A DNA stretch of 64,000 nt from CAWFZT01 sp963820415 (GTDB taxonomy: Bacteria; Chloroflexota; Anaerolineae; Anaerolineales; Anaerolineaceae), in contig CAWFZT010000006.1 in the NCBI GenBank assembly GCA_963820415.1, positions 744,001 through 808,000 of the forward strand, read 5' to 3'. Positions 43,708 to 53,173 of the stretch are shown in pieces; position 1 is the first letter of the stretch; each line of letters begins with the position of its first letter. The notes below the pieces were generated by a model. The model had not been told where the DNA came from. It was given only the letters and a program-made list of their open reading frames with translations, and searched no databases. The position numbers were made by a program, and so were the translations under genes.

Positions 43708-45006
43708 TTATCCGTTCAAAATCAGCTCGATGACCGGCACCACCGCATCCGGTTTGTGCACCGGCAGGCGCAGGGTCAGGGTATCGGCGGGGACGTCGCT
43801 GTCGGTGCCGAAGTGGATGTCTGGCTTTACAAAGGTTACCTCGGAGGCATCGTTCAGCAGTTGGGCGTAGGCCACTTTACCGGCATAGCCATCCAGGAAC
43901 AGGTCGCGGAAAGGCCAGCTAAAGAGGTGCACGTAAAGGCGGTTGGCAAGCGGGTTGTAGGTCAGGCGGCAGTCCTGTGGGGCCCTGAATTCCGCCGGAG
44001 CCTGGGTGCAACCATATACCGAGCGTCCATGCTGAGCCATCCACTTGCCCATACCCTCCAGCCGGTCGAGGGCGCGCTGGTCGAACTCGCCGCGGGCAGT
44101 CGGGCCAACGTTGAGCAGCAGGTTGCCGCCTTTGCTGACCGTGTCAACCAGCATCTTGACCAACTGCTCGACGCTCTTCCAACTGGTTTCATCGCGATGA
44201 TAACCCCATGAGCCGGAGAAGGTCTGGCAGGTCTCCCATAATACTGGTTTACCTTTTACTTTTACCCACTCGCGCGCCATGAACTGTTCGGGAGTCTTGA
44301 AGTCCCAACCGCCTGGCACGTCGTTGAGGTCCAACCGGTCGTTGACGATGATATCCGGCTGCAGGCGGCGGGTCTGCTCAAGCAGTCTTTCGGACTGCCA
44401 GTCATTGCGCCCTTTACCCCCGGGCATCTGCGGGTATGAAAAGTCGTAGAAAAGGTAATCGATCTTGCCGTAATTGGTCAACAGCTCGGTGACCTGGTTG
44501 TATAGGTATTCGGCATACCCCCGCACATCCCGGTTACGGTTGGCGGATTTGTACTCCTCGTCGTCGCGACGCGGGTGCAGCATATCCACTGGGAACTGGG
44601 GATGGTGCCAGTCGAGCAGGGAATGGTAGAAACCAACCTTCAAGCCTTCGGCGCGGAAGGCCTCCACCATGGGGCGGATCAAATCCCTGCCGCAAGGGGT
44701 ATTGGTGGCTTTGTAATCGGTATATTTTGAATCCCACAGGCAGAAGCCTTCGTGATGCTTGGTGGTAATCACAAAATACTTCATTCCAGCCGCTTTAGCC
44801 GCCCGCGCCCACTTGGCCGGGTCGTATAAATCGGGGTTGAAGTTTTCGAAATACCTTTGGTAGTCTTCGTCACGGATCTTTTCAAAATTCTTGATCCACT
44901 CGTGCCGCGCCGGCAGGGCGTAAAGACCCCAATGGATAAACATACCGAAGCGGTCGTTGATCCACCACTTCGCCTTATCCGGGACAGAAACCTTGTCCTG
45001 ATTCAT
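43708..45006 (-). CDS. Alpha-L-fucosidase, glycoside hydrolase family 29
   Basis: A 432-residue enzyme without signal peptide. The N terminus has RFGMFIHWGLYALPARHEWI, the GH29 hallmark, then AGMKYFVITTKHHEGFCLWD. The nucleophile Asp is expected in KIDYLFYDFSYP. SKGGNLLLNVGPTARGEFDQ near residue 290 is also typical. It removes terminal fucose from glycans, presumably after import. It is convergent with the APH-like gene and divergent from the phosphatase gene. Confidence 0.9.
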   Translation of the reverse strand: MNQDKVSVPDKAKWWINDRFGMFIHWGLYALPARHEWIKNFEKIRDEDYQRYFENFNPDLYDPAKWARAAKAAGMKYFVITTKHHEGFCLWDSKYTDYKATNTPCGRDLIRPMVEAFRAEGLKVGFYHSLLDWHHPQFPVDMLHPRRDDEEYKSANRNRDVRGYAEYLYNQVTELLTNYGKIDYLFYDFSYPQMPGGKGRNDWQSERLLEQTRRLQPDIIVNDRLDLNDVPGGWDFKTPEQFMAREWVKVKGKPVLWETCQTFSGSWGYHRDETSWKSVEQLVKMLVDTVSKGGNLLLNVGPTARGEFDQRALDRLEGMGKWMAQHGRSVYGCTQAPAEFRAPQDCRLTYNPLANRLYVHLFSWPFRDLFLDGYAGKVAYAQLLNDASEVTFVKPDIHFGTDSDVPADTLTLRLPVHKPDAVVPVIELILNG

Positions 45007-45093
45007 GTGATTTGCTCCAATCTTCTAGATTTTATTGATCCTTTTAGCCTGAAAAATTTTACCATATACACAGTCCGTCTTCTAGAGGTTCTC

Positions 45094-45171
45094 TGGGAAT
45101 TGCCGTGGTGAACACCCAGATTTTGGGTTGTCATGACAACCCAAAATCTGGGACCTTCCACGGTAAATCCC
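45094..45171 (+). repeat. Conserved leader hairpin, copy C, with 38-bp perfect palindrome
   Basis: The outer arms TGGGAATTGCCGTGG (45094-45108) and CCACGGTAAATCCC (45158-45171) pair and match the ends of copies A and B. Inside, 45115-45152 is a perfect 38-bp inverted repeat centred on TCATGA. It lies between the divergent fucosidase and phosphatase genes, 115 bases before the latter. Confidence 0.75.
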
Positions 45172-45285
45172 AATGAGCCCTACTGGATTGTGATAGAATG
45201 AATTTAAATTCCGGGTTCAATGTAATCGAATCTTCCGCTCGCACCGGGTAAGCTGCCGGGTTATCGGTTGAGGGAGGCATGGGCG

Positions 45286-46533
45286 ATGATAGTCAGTCTG
45301 GAGAAAGAAGCGCTGATCAAACAGGTGCCACTGTTTGTATCGTTAAGCGGCGTCGAAATCCAATACCTGGCAGAGATCATGCGCGAAGTCAAGGTTCCGG
45401 CGAATACTCTGCTGCTCCTGGAAGGCGAACGCGGCGATCGGTTCTACATCATTACCCGGGGCGATGTAGAAGTGGTCAAAGCCCTGGGAACTCCTGACGA
45501 AAGACTGCTCAACCGGCGTAAAGCCGGAGATTTTCTCGGCGAGATGGCCCTGCTCGACCCGGATGGCCTGCGCACTGCCAGTATACGCACCACCACACCG
45601 GTCGAACTGCTGGAGATGGATCGCACTAATTTCAATGCCATGTTACAACGGCGCCCGGCATTGGCTTATGAGATGGTGCGCGTGCTCAGCCTGCGCCTGC
45701 GCGATACCGATAACACCGCGATCAATGACCTGCACGAGAAGAACCTCCTGCTGTCCAGAGCCTACCAGGAGCTAAAAGAAGCCCAGGCGCAACTGGTCGA
45801 GAAAGAAAAACTTGAGCACGAGCTGCGCATGGCGCGCTGGATCCAGGAAAGCATCCTGCCGCACGCCCTGCCCGACCTGCCTGGTTACACTTTTGGGGTG
45901 CGCTTCGTCCCGGCCCGCGCCGTCGGCGGCGACCTGTTCGATTTCGTGCAGCTTGGACGGGATACACTTGGGATTGTGATCGGAGATGTTTCCGATAAGG
46001 GTATACCGGCTGCTATCTTCATGGCTCTCACACGCAGCTTGATGCGCGCCGAGGCTTACCGATCGAGTTCACCCAGCCGGGTGCTGCAGCGTGTCAACCA
46101 CCATTTGCTCGAAATGAATGAGGCGGGTATGTTTGTCACCGTTATTTTCGGCATTCTCGATCGCAAACAGGGTTTGTTTATCTATTCCCGCGCCGGCCAT
46201 GAAGTCCCTTTGTTCGTCTATTCCAAAGGGGAGGTTTACCAGCCTGCTCATGCCACCGGCCAGCCATTAGGGCTGTTCGATAATCCAGTCCTGGACGAGC
46301 AGTTGATTCCATTCCCCTCCGGGAGCACAATGCTGATGTACACCGACGGCGCCACGGATATGACCAATCCTGCGGGTATCTCCTTTGGACAGGAGCGCTT
46401 GCGCGCCGCTTTTACAGGAGGCCTGACCGGTACGGCGCAAGACCTGTGTGATCATGTATGGAACGAGCTGTCAGCTTACCAGGCAGGTAGTACGCAGGCC
46501 GACGATGTGGCCCTGGTAGCAATGCGCGCCTGA
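45286..46533 (+). CDS. cNMP-binding PP2C-type (SpoIIE/RsbU) phosphatase
   Basis: The ATG at 45286 follows GGGAGG by eight bases. Residues about 5-125 form a cyclic-nucleotide-binding domain (LLLEGERGDRFYIITRGDVE, RKAGDFLGEMALLDPDG). A coiled coil (about 140-175) leads to a PP2C phosphatase domain with AVGGDLFDFV, IGDVSDKGIPAAIFMAL, MLMYTDGATDM and a C-terminal ADDVALVAMRA. The metal-binding aspartates are all present. Such proteins dephosphorylate anti-sigma-factor antagonists. No STAS or anti-sigma gene is adjacent. Confidence 0.9.
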   Translation: MIVSLEKEALIKQVPLFVSLSGVEIQYLAEIMREVKVPANTLLLLEGERGDRFYIITRGDVEVVKALGTPDERLLNRRKAGDFLGEMALLDPDGLRTASIRTTTPVELLEMDRTNFNAMLQRRPALAYEMVRVLSLRLRDTDNTAINDLHEKNLLLSRAYQELKEAQAQLVEKEKLEHELRMARWIQESILPHALPDLPGYTFGVRFVPARAVGGDLFDFVQLGRDTLGIVIGDVSDKGIPAAIFMALTRSLMRAEAYRSSSPSRVLQRVNHHLLEMNEAGMFVTVIFGILDRKQGLFIYSRAGHEVPLFVYSKGEVYQPAHATGQPLGLFDNPVLDEQLIPFPSGSTMLMYTDGATDMTNPAGISFGQERLRAAFTGGLTGTAQDLCDHVWNELSAYQAGSTQADDVALVAMRA

Positions 46534-46593
46534 TGCGCTCCAGTCGGAGAGAGATGGAATCATAATTCACAGCACATCCTTCTGAGCCTACCC

Positions 46594-46647
46594 TTGACTC
46601 AATCTGTAAATCAACTATAATTTAGCCGGCTAATAATTAGCCGGCTA
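46594..46647 (+). promoter_or_regulatory. Promoter and double palindromic operator of the marR-ABC operon
   Basis: TTGACT (46594-46599), 16 bases and TATAAT (46616-46621) are followed at once by two copies of the palindrome TAGCCGGCTA (46623-46632 and 46638-46647), 15 bp centre to centre. A MarR dimer bound there would cover the transcription start, consistent with autorepression. Confidence 0.82.
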
Positions 46648-46669
46648 AATTGTTTACCGGGAGGGCAAC

Positions 46670-47119
46670 ATGCAACCGTCCGATCAGCCAAATACCCTCG
46701 ATTTTTTACTGGCGCAGGTCTGCCACCACCACCATTTACGAGCCAACGCCCTGCTGGAAGCCATCGGGCTTTACCGCGGCCAGCCGCCCGTCTTGTTCGC
46801 TCTGTGGGAGCAGGAAGGTCTGACCCACACCGAGCTGGCCGAACGCCTGCAAAATACCCCGGCGACGATTACCAAAATGCTGCAGCGCATGGAAAAGGCC
46901 GGCTTCGTTCAAAGCCGCCCAGATGCCAACGACCAGCGCGTCTCGCGCGTCTATCTGACCGAGGCCGGGCGCGCCATCCAGGCCCAGGTGCAGACGGTGT
47001 GGGATACGATGGAAGCCGACACCTTTGCCGGTTTCAACGCCGAAGAACGCCTCCTCCTGCGCCGCTTCCTGCAGCGTATCCTCCAAAACCTGATCAAAGT
47101 TATCGGTGAGGCACTATGA
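46670..47119 (+). CDS. MarR family transcriptional regulator
   Basis: A 149-residue winged-helix regulator. The recognition region is LTHTELAERLQNTPATITKM and the wing is VQSRPDANDQRVSRVYLTEA, with the conserved DxR turn. It lies 22 bases after the paired operator and its stop overlaps the start of the ABC exporter gene (ATGA). It therefore very likely controls its own operon in response to a small molecule exported by the pump. Confidence 0.9.
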   Translation: MQPSDQPNTLDFLLAQVCHHHHLRANALLEAIGLYRGQPPVLFALWEQEGLTHTELAERLQNTPATITKMLQRMEKAGFVQSRPDANDQRVSRVYLTEAGRAIQAQVQTVWDTMEADTFAGFNAEERLLLRRFLQRILQNLIKVIGEAL

Positions 47120-48861
47120 ATTCTGGCTATAAACTGACCGGGTTCCTGAAACCCTACTGGCGTTGGATCGCCCTGGCGCCGCTGCTGATGACCCTGGAAG
47201 TGGCCATGAACCTGATGCAGCCCCGGCTGATCCAGACCATCGTCGACCAAGGTATAGCCCAACTGAACCTACACCTGGTCATCCAGACCGGTCTGCTGAT
47301 GGTGGTGCTGACCGTGATCGGGGCGCTGGGAGGGATGAGCAACGGCATCTTTGCTGAAATGACCGTGCAGGGTTTTAGCGCCGACCTGCGGCAATTCCTC
47401 TTCCGCAAGGTGCAGACTTTCTCGTTCGGCAACCTGGATGAGCTGGATACCGGGCAGTTGATCACGCGCCTGACCAACGACGTCACCCAGGTGCAGGAGG
47501 CCATTTTGATGATCCTGCGCATGCTGGTGCGAGCGCCGCTGCTGCTGATCGGCAGCCTGGTGATGGCGATCGTGACCAGCCCGCAACTGGCCTTCCTGCC
47601 GCTGGTGTTGATGCCCATCGAGCTGGTGGCCGTGCTGTGGGTGATCAACCGGGCCACGCCGATGTACACTAAAGTGCAGCTACGGCTGGACAGCCTGAAC
47701 GAAGTGATGCAGGAAAACCTGGCCGGCGTGCGCGTGGTCAAGGCCTTTGTGCGCGCCCGCCACGAAGAATCCCGCTTCGGGAGCGCCAATGACAATCTGA
47801 CCAACCAATCGGTGCAGGCCGCCCGCACCGTGGCAGCCATGCCTTCGTTTATGATGATGACGATGAACATGGGCATCATCAGCGTGCTGTGGTTCGGCGG
47901 TATACAGGTAACCCAAGGGAACATGCATATCGGGCAGATTATTGCCTTCGTCAACTACCTGATGACCATCCTTTTCTCATTGATGATGGTCAGCCAGATG
48001 GTGATCCAACTGGCGCGCGCCGAAGCCTCAGCCAAACGCATCCAGGAAGTGATCGATAAAGAACCTTCAGTACAAGACAGGGCCGGGGCGCGGCGTGACC
48101 TGCCCAAACAGGGCCGGGTGACTTTCGAAAACGTGGCCTTCAGCTACAGCGGCGACGGCCGCGACCCGGTGCTCAAAGGGGTCAGCTTCCGCGCCTATCC
48201 GGGGCAGACTGTGGCCTTGCTGGGCACCACGGGGGCAGGAAAATCCAGCCTGGTGCACCTGATCCCGCGCTTTTACGACGTCACTTCCGGGCGTGTGACC
48301 GTGGATGGCGTGGATGTGCGCGACTTGGACCAGGAGTCGCTGCGTCGCAAGGTTGGGGTAGCCTTGCAAGAGACTGTGCTGTTCAGCGGCACCATCCGCG
48401 ACAATATCCGCTACGGGAAACCTGAGGCGAGCCAAGAAGAGGTCATCGCGGCTGCCAAAGCGGCCCAGGCGCATGAGTTCATCTTGTCCTTGCCGGAAGG
48501 CTACGACACACAGGTGGGCCAGCGCGGCGTAAACCTTTCCGGCGGGCAAAAACAGCGCATCGCCATCGCCCGGGCGCTGCTGATCAAACCGGCCATCCTG
48601 ATCCTGGACGACAGCACCAGCGCAGTCGATGTGGAAACCGAAGCCAGGATCCAGGAGGCCCTGGATCATCTCATGCAGCAGCGCACGGCTTTTGTCATCG
48701 CCCAGCGCATCAGCACCGTGCTGAAGGCGGATAAAATCCTGGTACTGGACGACGGGCAGATCGTGGCTGAAGGCACGCACCGCCAACTGATGGCTAACAG
48801 CCCCATTTACCGGGAAATCTACGATTCGCAACTGGGCAACGGGGTCACCCTCCATGAATAA
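47116..48861 (+). CDS. ABC exporter half-transporter, subunit 1
   Basis: A 581-residue half-transporter. The first 310 residues form a six-helix type IV exporter domain, with FGNLDELDTGQLITRLTNDV in the coupling region. The nucleotide domain has Walker A LLGTTGAGKSS, signature NLSGGQKQR and Walker B ILILDDSTSAVD. The residue after Walker B is Asp (LDDS) instead of Glu, the mark of a degenerate site in heterodimeric exporters. The second subunit follows with an eight-base overlap. Confidence 0.92.
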   Translation: MNSGYKLTGFLKPYWRWIALAPLLMTLEVAMNLMQPRLIQTIVDQGIAQLNLHLVIQTGLLMVVLTVIGALGGMSNGIFAEMTVQGFSADLRQFLFRKVQTFSFGNLDELDTGQLITRLTNDVTQVQEAILMILRMLVRAPLLLIGSLVMAIVTSPQLAFLPLVLMPIELVAVLWVINRATPMYTKVQLRLDSLNEVMQENLAGVRVVKAFVRARHEESRFGSANDNLTNQSVQAARTVAAMPSFMMMTMNMGIISVLWFGGIQVTQGNMHIGQIIAFVNYLMTILFSLMMVSQMVIQLARAEASAKRIQEVIDKEPSVQDRAGARRDLPKQGRVTFENVAFSYSGDGRDPVLKGVSFRAYPGQTVALLGTTGAGKSSLVHLIPRFYDVTSGRVTVDGVDVRDLDQESLRRKVGVALQETVLFSGTIRDNIRYGKPEASQEEVIAAAKAAQAHEFILSLPEGYDTQVGQRGVNLSGGQKQRIAIARALLIKPAILILDDSTSAVDVETEARIQEALDHLMQQRTAFVIAQRISTVLKADKILVLDDGQIVAEGTHRQLMANSPIYREIYDSQLGNGVTLHE

Positions 48862-50724
48862 ATCGGGCAGCAGCAAAACGAATCCGGAAAACCGGCAGGC
48901 GCTGCCGTTGGGTTTCCGTCCGGGCGGCCCGATGAGCATGTTCCGCGAGGTGGAGAAATCGAAAAACCCACGCGGCACGCTGGCGCGCCTGGGCGGCTAC
49001 CTCAAGCCGCAGCTCGGGCTGTTGGTGGGTACAACCGTGCTGGTGGTGGTAACCTCGCTGGTCGACCTGCTGGGGCCGTACTTGATGGGTAAAGCTATCG
49101 ACAGCTATATCAATAAAGGCGACCTGACTGGGCTGGCTCCCTTTTTAGGGTTGATGAGCGGCACTTACATTATCGCCGCGGCTGGCACCTGGCTGCAGGC
49201 TTACCTGATGGCCGGAGTAGCCCAGCAAGCGGTGCGCGACATGCGCAGGGACCTTTTCGCCAGGCTGCAAACCCTGCCGCTGCGCTTCTTCGATCAGCGC
49301 GCCCACGGCGAGTTGATGAGCCGCCTGACCAACGACGTGGATAACATCAGCAACGTGCTGGCCTCCAGTTTCAGCCAGTTGCTCTCCAGCGTGTTCGGGT
49401 TGGTGGGGGTAATTATTATTATGCTCCTGCTCAACCGCCTGCTGGCAGGGGTGGCCTGGTGGTGATGCCGCTGACCTACGTGCTCACGCGCTTTATCGCC
49501 AAACATACGCGGCAGGGCTTCCGCGAGACCCAGCAAAACCTGGGGGCGCTGAATGGCATCATCGAAGAAACCATCACCGGCGAGCGCACGGTGAAAGCTT
49601 TCGTGCGCGAACAAACCACACAGGAGACCTTCGCCGTGGCCAACCAGCGCCTGCGCAAGGTGGCGCAGCGCGCCCGCATCTTTGCCAGCTTCATGGGACC
49701 GTTGATGAACATGGTCAACTACCTGGGCCTGGCCATCGTGGCCAGCGCCGGAGGCTGGCTGGCGGTGCTGGGAATGGCCACGGTAGGCGAGATTGCCTCT
49801 TTCGTTAACTATGCTGGGCGGTTGGGTTTCCCGCTCAACCAGATCGCCAATTTGTTCACCTCGATCCAGTCCGCGCTGGCCGGGGCAGAACGCGTCTTCG
49901 ACCTGATGGATGAGCTCCCCGAGACAGATGCACCGGATGCCCGGGCCCTGGAGCATGTGCACGGGAACGTGACCTTCGACCAGGTCGACTTTGGCTATGA
50001 CCCCAACGTGCCGGTGCTCAAAGAAGTCAACCTGCACGCCAAAGCGGGGCAGATGATCGCCCTGGTGGGACCGACCGGGGCGGGTAAAACCACTATCGCC
50101 AACCTGCTCACCCGCTTTTACGACGTGGACCGCGGGGCGATCCGCATCGACGGGTTGGACGTGAAGGCGGTCAAAAAGGATGACCTGCGGCGCAAGCTGG
50201 GCCTGGTGCTGCAGGACAACTTCCTCTTCGCCGCCCCGGTGATGGAGAACATCCGCTATGGGCGGCTCGAAGCGACCGATGAAGAGGTGATCCAGGCTGC
50301 CAGGCTGGCCAACGCCGACTCCTTCATCCGCCGCCTGCCGCAAGGCTACCAGACCGTGCTGACCGAGCGCGGCAGCAACCTGAGCCAGGGGCAGCGCCAG
50401 CTTCTGGCCATTGCCCGCGCCATCCTGGCCGACCCGGATATCCTTATTCTCGATGAGGCCACCAGCAACGTGGACACACGTACCGAAAAGCACCTTCAGG
50501 AAGGGCTGATGCGGCTGATGAAAGGGCGCACCAGCTTCGTCATCGCCCACCGGTTGAGCACCATCCGCGACGCCGACCAGGTGCTGGTTATTCACAATGG
50601 TGAGATCATCGAGACCGGCACGCATGCAAGCCTGCTGGCGCAGAAAGGCTTTTACCACCGTCTCTACATGAGCCAGTTCAAAGGCCAGGTGCTGCCTGAC
50701 AGGCTCATTCTTTCGAGTGATTGA
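48854..50724 (+). CDS. ABC exporter half-transporter, subunit 2 (apparent frameshift)
   Basis: This partner has about 623 residues after adding one base near 49456, where LLAGVAWW-stop should read LLAGVA-VVMPLTYVL. The membrane domain includes LPLRFFDQRAHGELMSRLTN, and an N-terminal extension of about 45 residues is rich in Pro/Gly/Lys. The nucleotide domain has Walker A LVGPTGAGKTT, signature NLSQGQRQ and Walker B ILILDEATSNVD. It keeps the catalytic Glu that subunit 1 lacks, as expected of a heterodimeric drug or lipid exporter. Confidence 0.9.
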
Positions 50725-50769
50725 CCGCGTCTCTTTTACTGGGTCTCCGGCAAGCCGGCCGGCTGCCGG

Positions 50770-51153
50770 TCAGGCGGTTTCTACCGGCGGCCGGCTAAGC
50801 GCCTTCTTTATTGCCCCGTGTACCAGCACGACCAGCGCCGTAATCAGGGTCACGATAATCAAATCGCTGACCAAGCCCGCAAGGCCGCGTCCCAGCGAAA
50901 TGCGCTCGCGGAAGCCGCCCGCCCTAAAATCGGAGCGCAAGGCCAGGTTGGAGACGCGCTGGACCAGAAAGGCGCCGAGGGCTGCCGGCCCATTGGCAGT
51001 GCTTCTGAGACCGCCGCCAAAGCGCCCGCGGCGATCAAGACTGCTGAGCAGTCCGGGCTGCCCGGCTGCGCCGTTGACCAGCAGGTAGAGACCGCCCGCC
51101 ACCAGGCCGGCGGCAATTAAAATCAAGACGATGCGACCGGTAATTTTGAACAT
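50770..51153 (-). CDS. Small membrane protein of unknown function
   Basis: A 127-residue protein from ATG 51153 (AAAGGAG five bases upstream). Two hydrophobic segments, one N-terminal (IVLILIAAGLVAGGLYLLVN) and one near the C terminus (LVSDLIIVTLITALVVLVHG), flank an Arg/Gly-rich loop of about 50 residues. I recognise no family. It follows the DUF4405 gene by about 10 bases and probably acts with it. Confidence 0.6.
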   Translation of the reverse strand: MFKITGRIVLILIAAGLVAGGLYLLVNGAAGQPGLLSSLDRRGRFGGGLRSTANGPAALGAFLVQRVSNLALRSDFRAGGFRERISLGRGLAGLVSDLIIVTLITALVVLVHGAIKKALSRPPVETA

Positions 51154-51163
51154 GGCGGCTCCT

Positions 51164-51670
51164 TTATTTTTCAACCTTGACCGGCGCCGGGGCAGCCAGC
51201 TGCTTTCCGTGCAGGAGGCCAGCCAGAGGCTCGACCAGGCCGCGTTTGAAAGTTTTGACGATCCAATCCCAATGCAAAGCTGTGTGCACCGCCATCAACA
51301 CCAGGGAGGCATTAGTGGACAGGTCGTGCAGCGGGAGCCAGGCCGGGTTGCGCGTCATGACGATCCCCAGGAAAGGCAACACGATCCGGGAGATCATCAG
51401 GCCGCTCATTATCACGGCGGTGAAGGAGATAAACAGCAGCCCATCCACCACATATTGCAGACGTGAGTCATGCCAGAGCTGCCGGAAGAATTGCAGGGTG
51501 AGGGTGGCGATCCAGCGCCAGTGCAGGATCAGGTGGACGATCAGAGCCCCGGCGAAGGCCAATCCCAGCCATTCGTGAACGGCCAGGCCGGTCAGGTTGG
51601 GGTTGGCGGCGACCAGGAACACGCCGAAAATAGCGAGATCGATCAAAAGGTTGGTTCTATTCATTGACAT
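51164..51670 (-). CDS. DUF4405 membrane protein
   Basis: A 168-residue protein with four predicted helices and histidines placed within them: VHEWLGLAFAGALIVHLILHW, LPLHDLSTNASLVLMAVHTALHW. This is the DUF4405 pattern, and the paired helical histidines resemble b-type haem ligation in small cytochrome b proteins. The ATG at 51670 follows AAAGGTAAG. A membrane redox role is plausible but unproven. The small membrane protein downstream is probably cotranscribed. Confidence 0.75.
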   Translation of the reverse strand: MSMNRTNLLIDLAIFGVFLVAANPNLTGLAVHEWLGLAFAGALIVHLILHWRWIATLTLQFFRQLWHDSRLQYVVDGLLFISFTAVIMSGLMISRIVLPFLGIVMTRNPAWLPLHDLSTNASLVLMAVHTALHWDWIVKTFKRGLVEPLAGLLHGKQLAAPAPVKVEK

Positions 51671-51745
51671 AATCTTACCTTTAATCACTTCTTACACTTA
51701 TTAGACGACATGGATGTAGAAAGTCTTTCACCCTCCTCCCTCCAG

Positions 51746-51822
51746 CCTGCGTCCCGCAGGCGGTCTGGGGAAGGCGCACCCACCGGATAATCGACGCAGT
51801 CACCCGCTGCGTCCCGCAGCGG
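51746..51822. repeat. Two related short hairpins
   Basis: CCTGCGTCCCGCAGG (51746-51760) and CCGCTGCGTCCCGCAGCGG (51804-51822) share the core CTGCGTCCCGCAG with changed outer pairs that remain complementary. Both are followed by GGGGAAGG. They lie in the 242-base gap between DUF4405 and the MFS gene, where I see no other feature. Confidence 0.6.
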
Positions 51823-51930
51823 GGAAGGTTTATATTGGCGATTCCGCCCTGAATGCCAAACAAGATGATTCGTCGAAGAAATCCTTATTTTATGGTAAGC
51901 TAGAACGAATTTCACCAGGCAGGTTCTCGA

Positions 51931-53154
51931 GTGAACAAACCATATAGCGAATCCCCTTACCGGTGGTATATCCTCATCCTGGCCGCCCTGACCAACACCC
52001 TGGCGTCAGCCGCGCCGTCCATGTGCCTGCCGGTGCTGTTCAAAGAAATTTCGCAAGACCTGAACCTGAGCCTGGTGGAGGTGGGCCTGATCTGGGGCAT
52101 CGCCGCCTTGCCGGGTATATTGACCAGCCTGATTGGCGGGGCGGTGGGAGACCGCTTTGGCCCCAAGCGCATCCTGACCGCCGGCTGCCTGCTGGTGGGC
52201 CTGGTGGGCGGTATGCGCGGCGTGGCCAACAGCTTCACCGGCCTAGCCGCGGCGGTTTTTCTGGTGGGTTTCCTGACCCCCTTCGTCGGCATGAACGTGA
52301 TTAAAACCTGCGGCATCTGGTTCTCGTCGCGCCAGTTGGGACTGGCCAACGGCGTCCTCTCGATGGGCATGGCGCTGGGCTTCGTGATCGGCTCGTTGGC
52401 CAGCGCCTCGCTCCTGTCGCCCTGGCTGGGAGGCTGGCGCAACGTCCTGTTCTTCTACGGCGCCATCACCGCCGCCCTCAGCCTCCCCTGGCTCTTCACC
52501 CGCCCTGCCCCCACCCCGGCCGGCCTGCACAGCCCGGCGGCCAGCTCGGGCTCGCTGCGGCAAGCCCTGGCGCACGTGGGGCGCATCAAGAATGTATGGC
52601 TGCTTGGCCTGGCCATCCTGGGCATTGGCGGCTGCATCCAGGGAGCGTTGGGCTACATCCCGCTCTACCTGCGCGGCCTGGGCTGGAGCGGGATCAGCGC
52701 AGATGGAGCGCTGGCAGCCTTCCATACCACCAGCATGCTGTGCGTCATCCCGATTGCCCTGTGGTCGGATAGATTGGGCTCGCGAAAAAAAGTGATGGTT
52801 GGGGCAGCCCTGATGCTTACCCTGGGGATGGGCCTGTTATCGGTAGTGGACGGGGTGATGGTGTGGATCGCCGTCTGCCTGTCGGGCATGGTGCGGGATG
52901 GCTTTATGGCCGTCTTTCTAACCGCCATCACCGAGACGGAAGGCATCGGCCCGGCCTACGCCGGCACAGCCGCCGGCCTGGTTATGGTCTTTTCGAACCT
53001 GGGCAGCCTGCTGGCCCCACCGCTGGGCAACAGCCTGGCCGCTATGGGCGCTGGCCTGCCCTTTGTCTTCTGGGCTGCCCTGACCGTGCTGGGGATGCTG
53101 GCGCTGTATGGCACCCAGGCCAGAAAAATCCACAGCGTCCTGGGCGTGGGATAA
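51931..53154 (+). CDS. Major facilitator superfamily transporter
   Basis: A 407-residue, 12-helix transporter with GTG start at 51931. The MFS motif A region is GGAVGDRFGPKRIL between helices 2 and 3, and the equivalent loop in the second half is WSDRLGSRKKVMVG. Helix 5 contains GVLSMGMALGFVIGSLASA. It resembles the CynX/NimT-like or oxalate/nitrate-type MFS branch. The substrate is not predictable and no metabolic partner is adjacent. Confidence 0.88.
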   Translation: MNKPYSESPYRWYILILAALTNTLASAAPSMCLPVLFKEISQDLNLSLVEVGLIWGIAALPGILTSLIGGAVGDRFGPKRILTAGCLLVGLVGGMRGVANSFTGLAAAVFLVGFLTPFVGMNVIKTCGIWFSSRQLGLANGVLSMGMALGFVIGSLASASLLSPWLGGWRNVLFFYGAITAALSLPWLFTRPAPTPAGLHSPAASSGSLRQALAHVGRIKNVWLLGLAILGIGGCIQGALGYIPLYLRGLGWSGISADGALAAFHTTSMLCVIPIALWSDRLGSRKKVMVGAALMLTLGMGLLSVVDGVMVWIAVCLSGMVRDGFMAVFLTAITETEGIGPAYAGTAAGLVMVFSNLGSLLAPPLGNSLAAMGAGLPFVFWAALTVLGMLALYGTQARKIHSVLGVG

Positions 53155-53173
53155 AGAGACTTGCTGGCAGTTT

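Noticed and set aside
49294..50658. 454-codon minus-strand frame opposite the second ABC exporter
   Set aside because: It is the mirror of a conserved exporter with Walker motifs on the plus strand and has no domain of its own.
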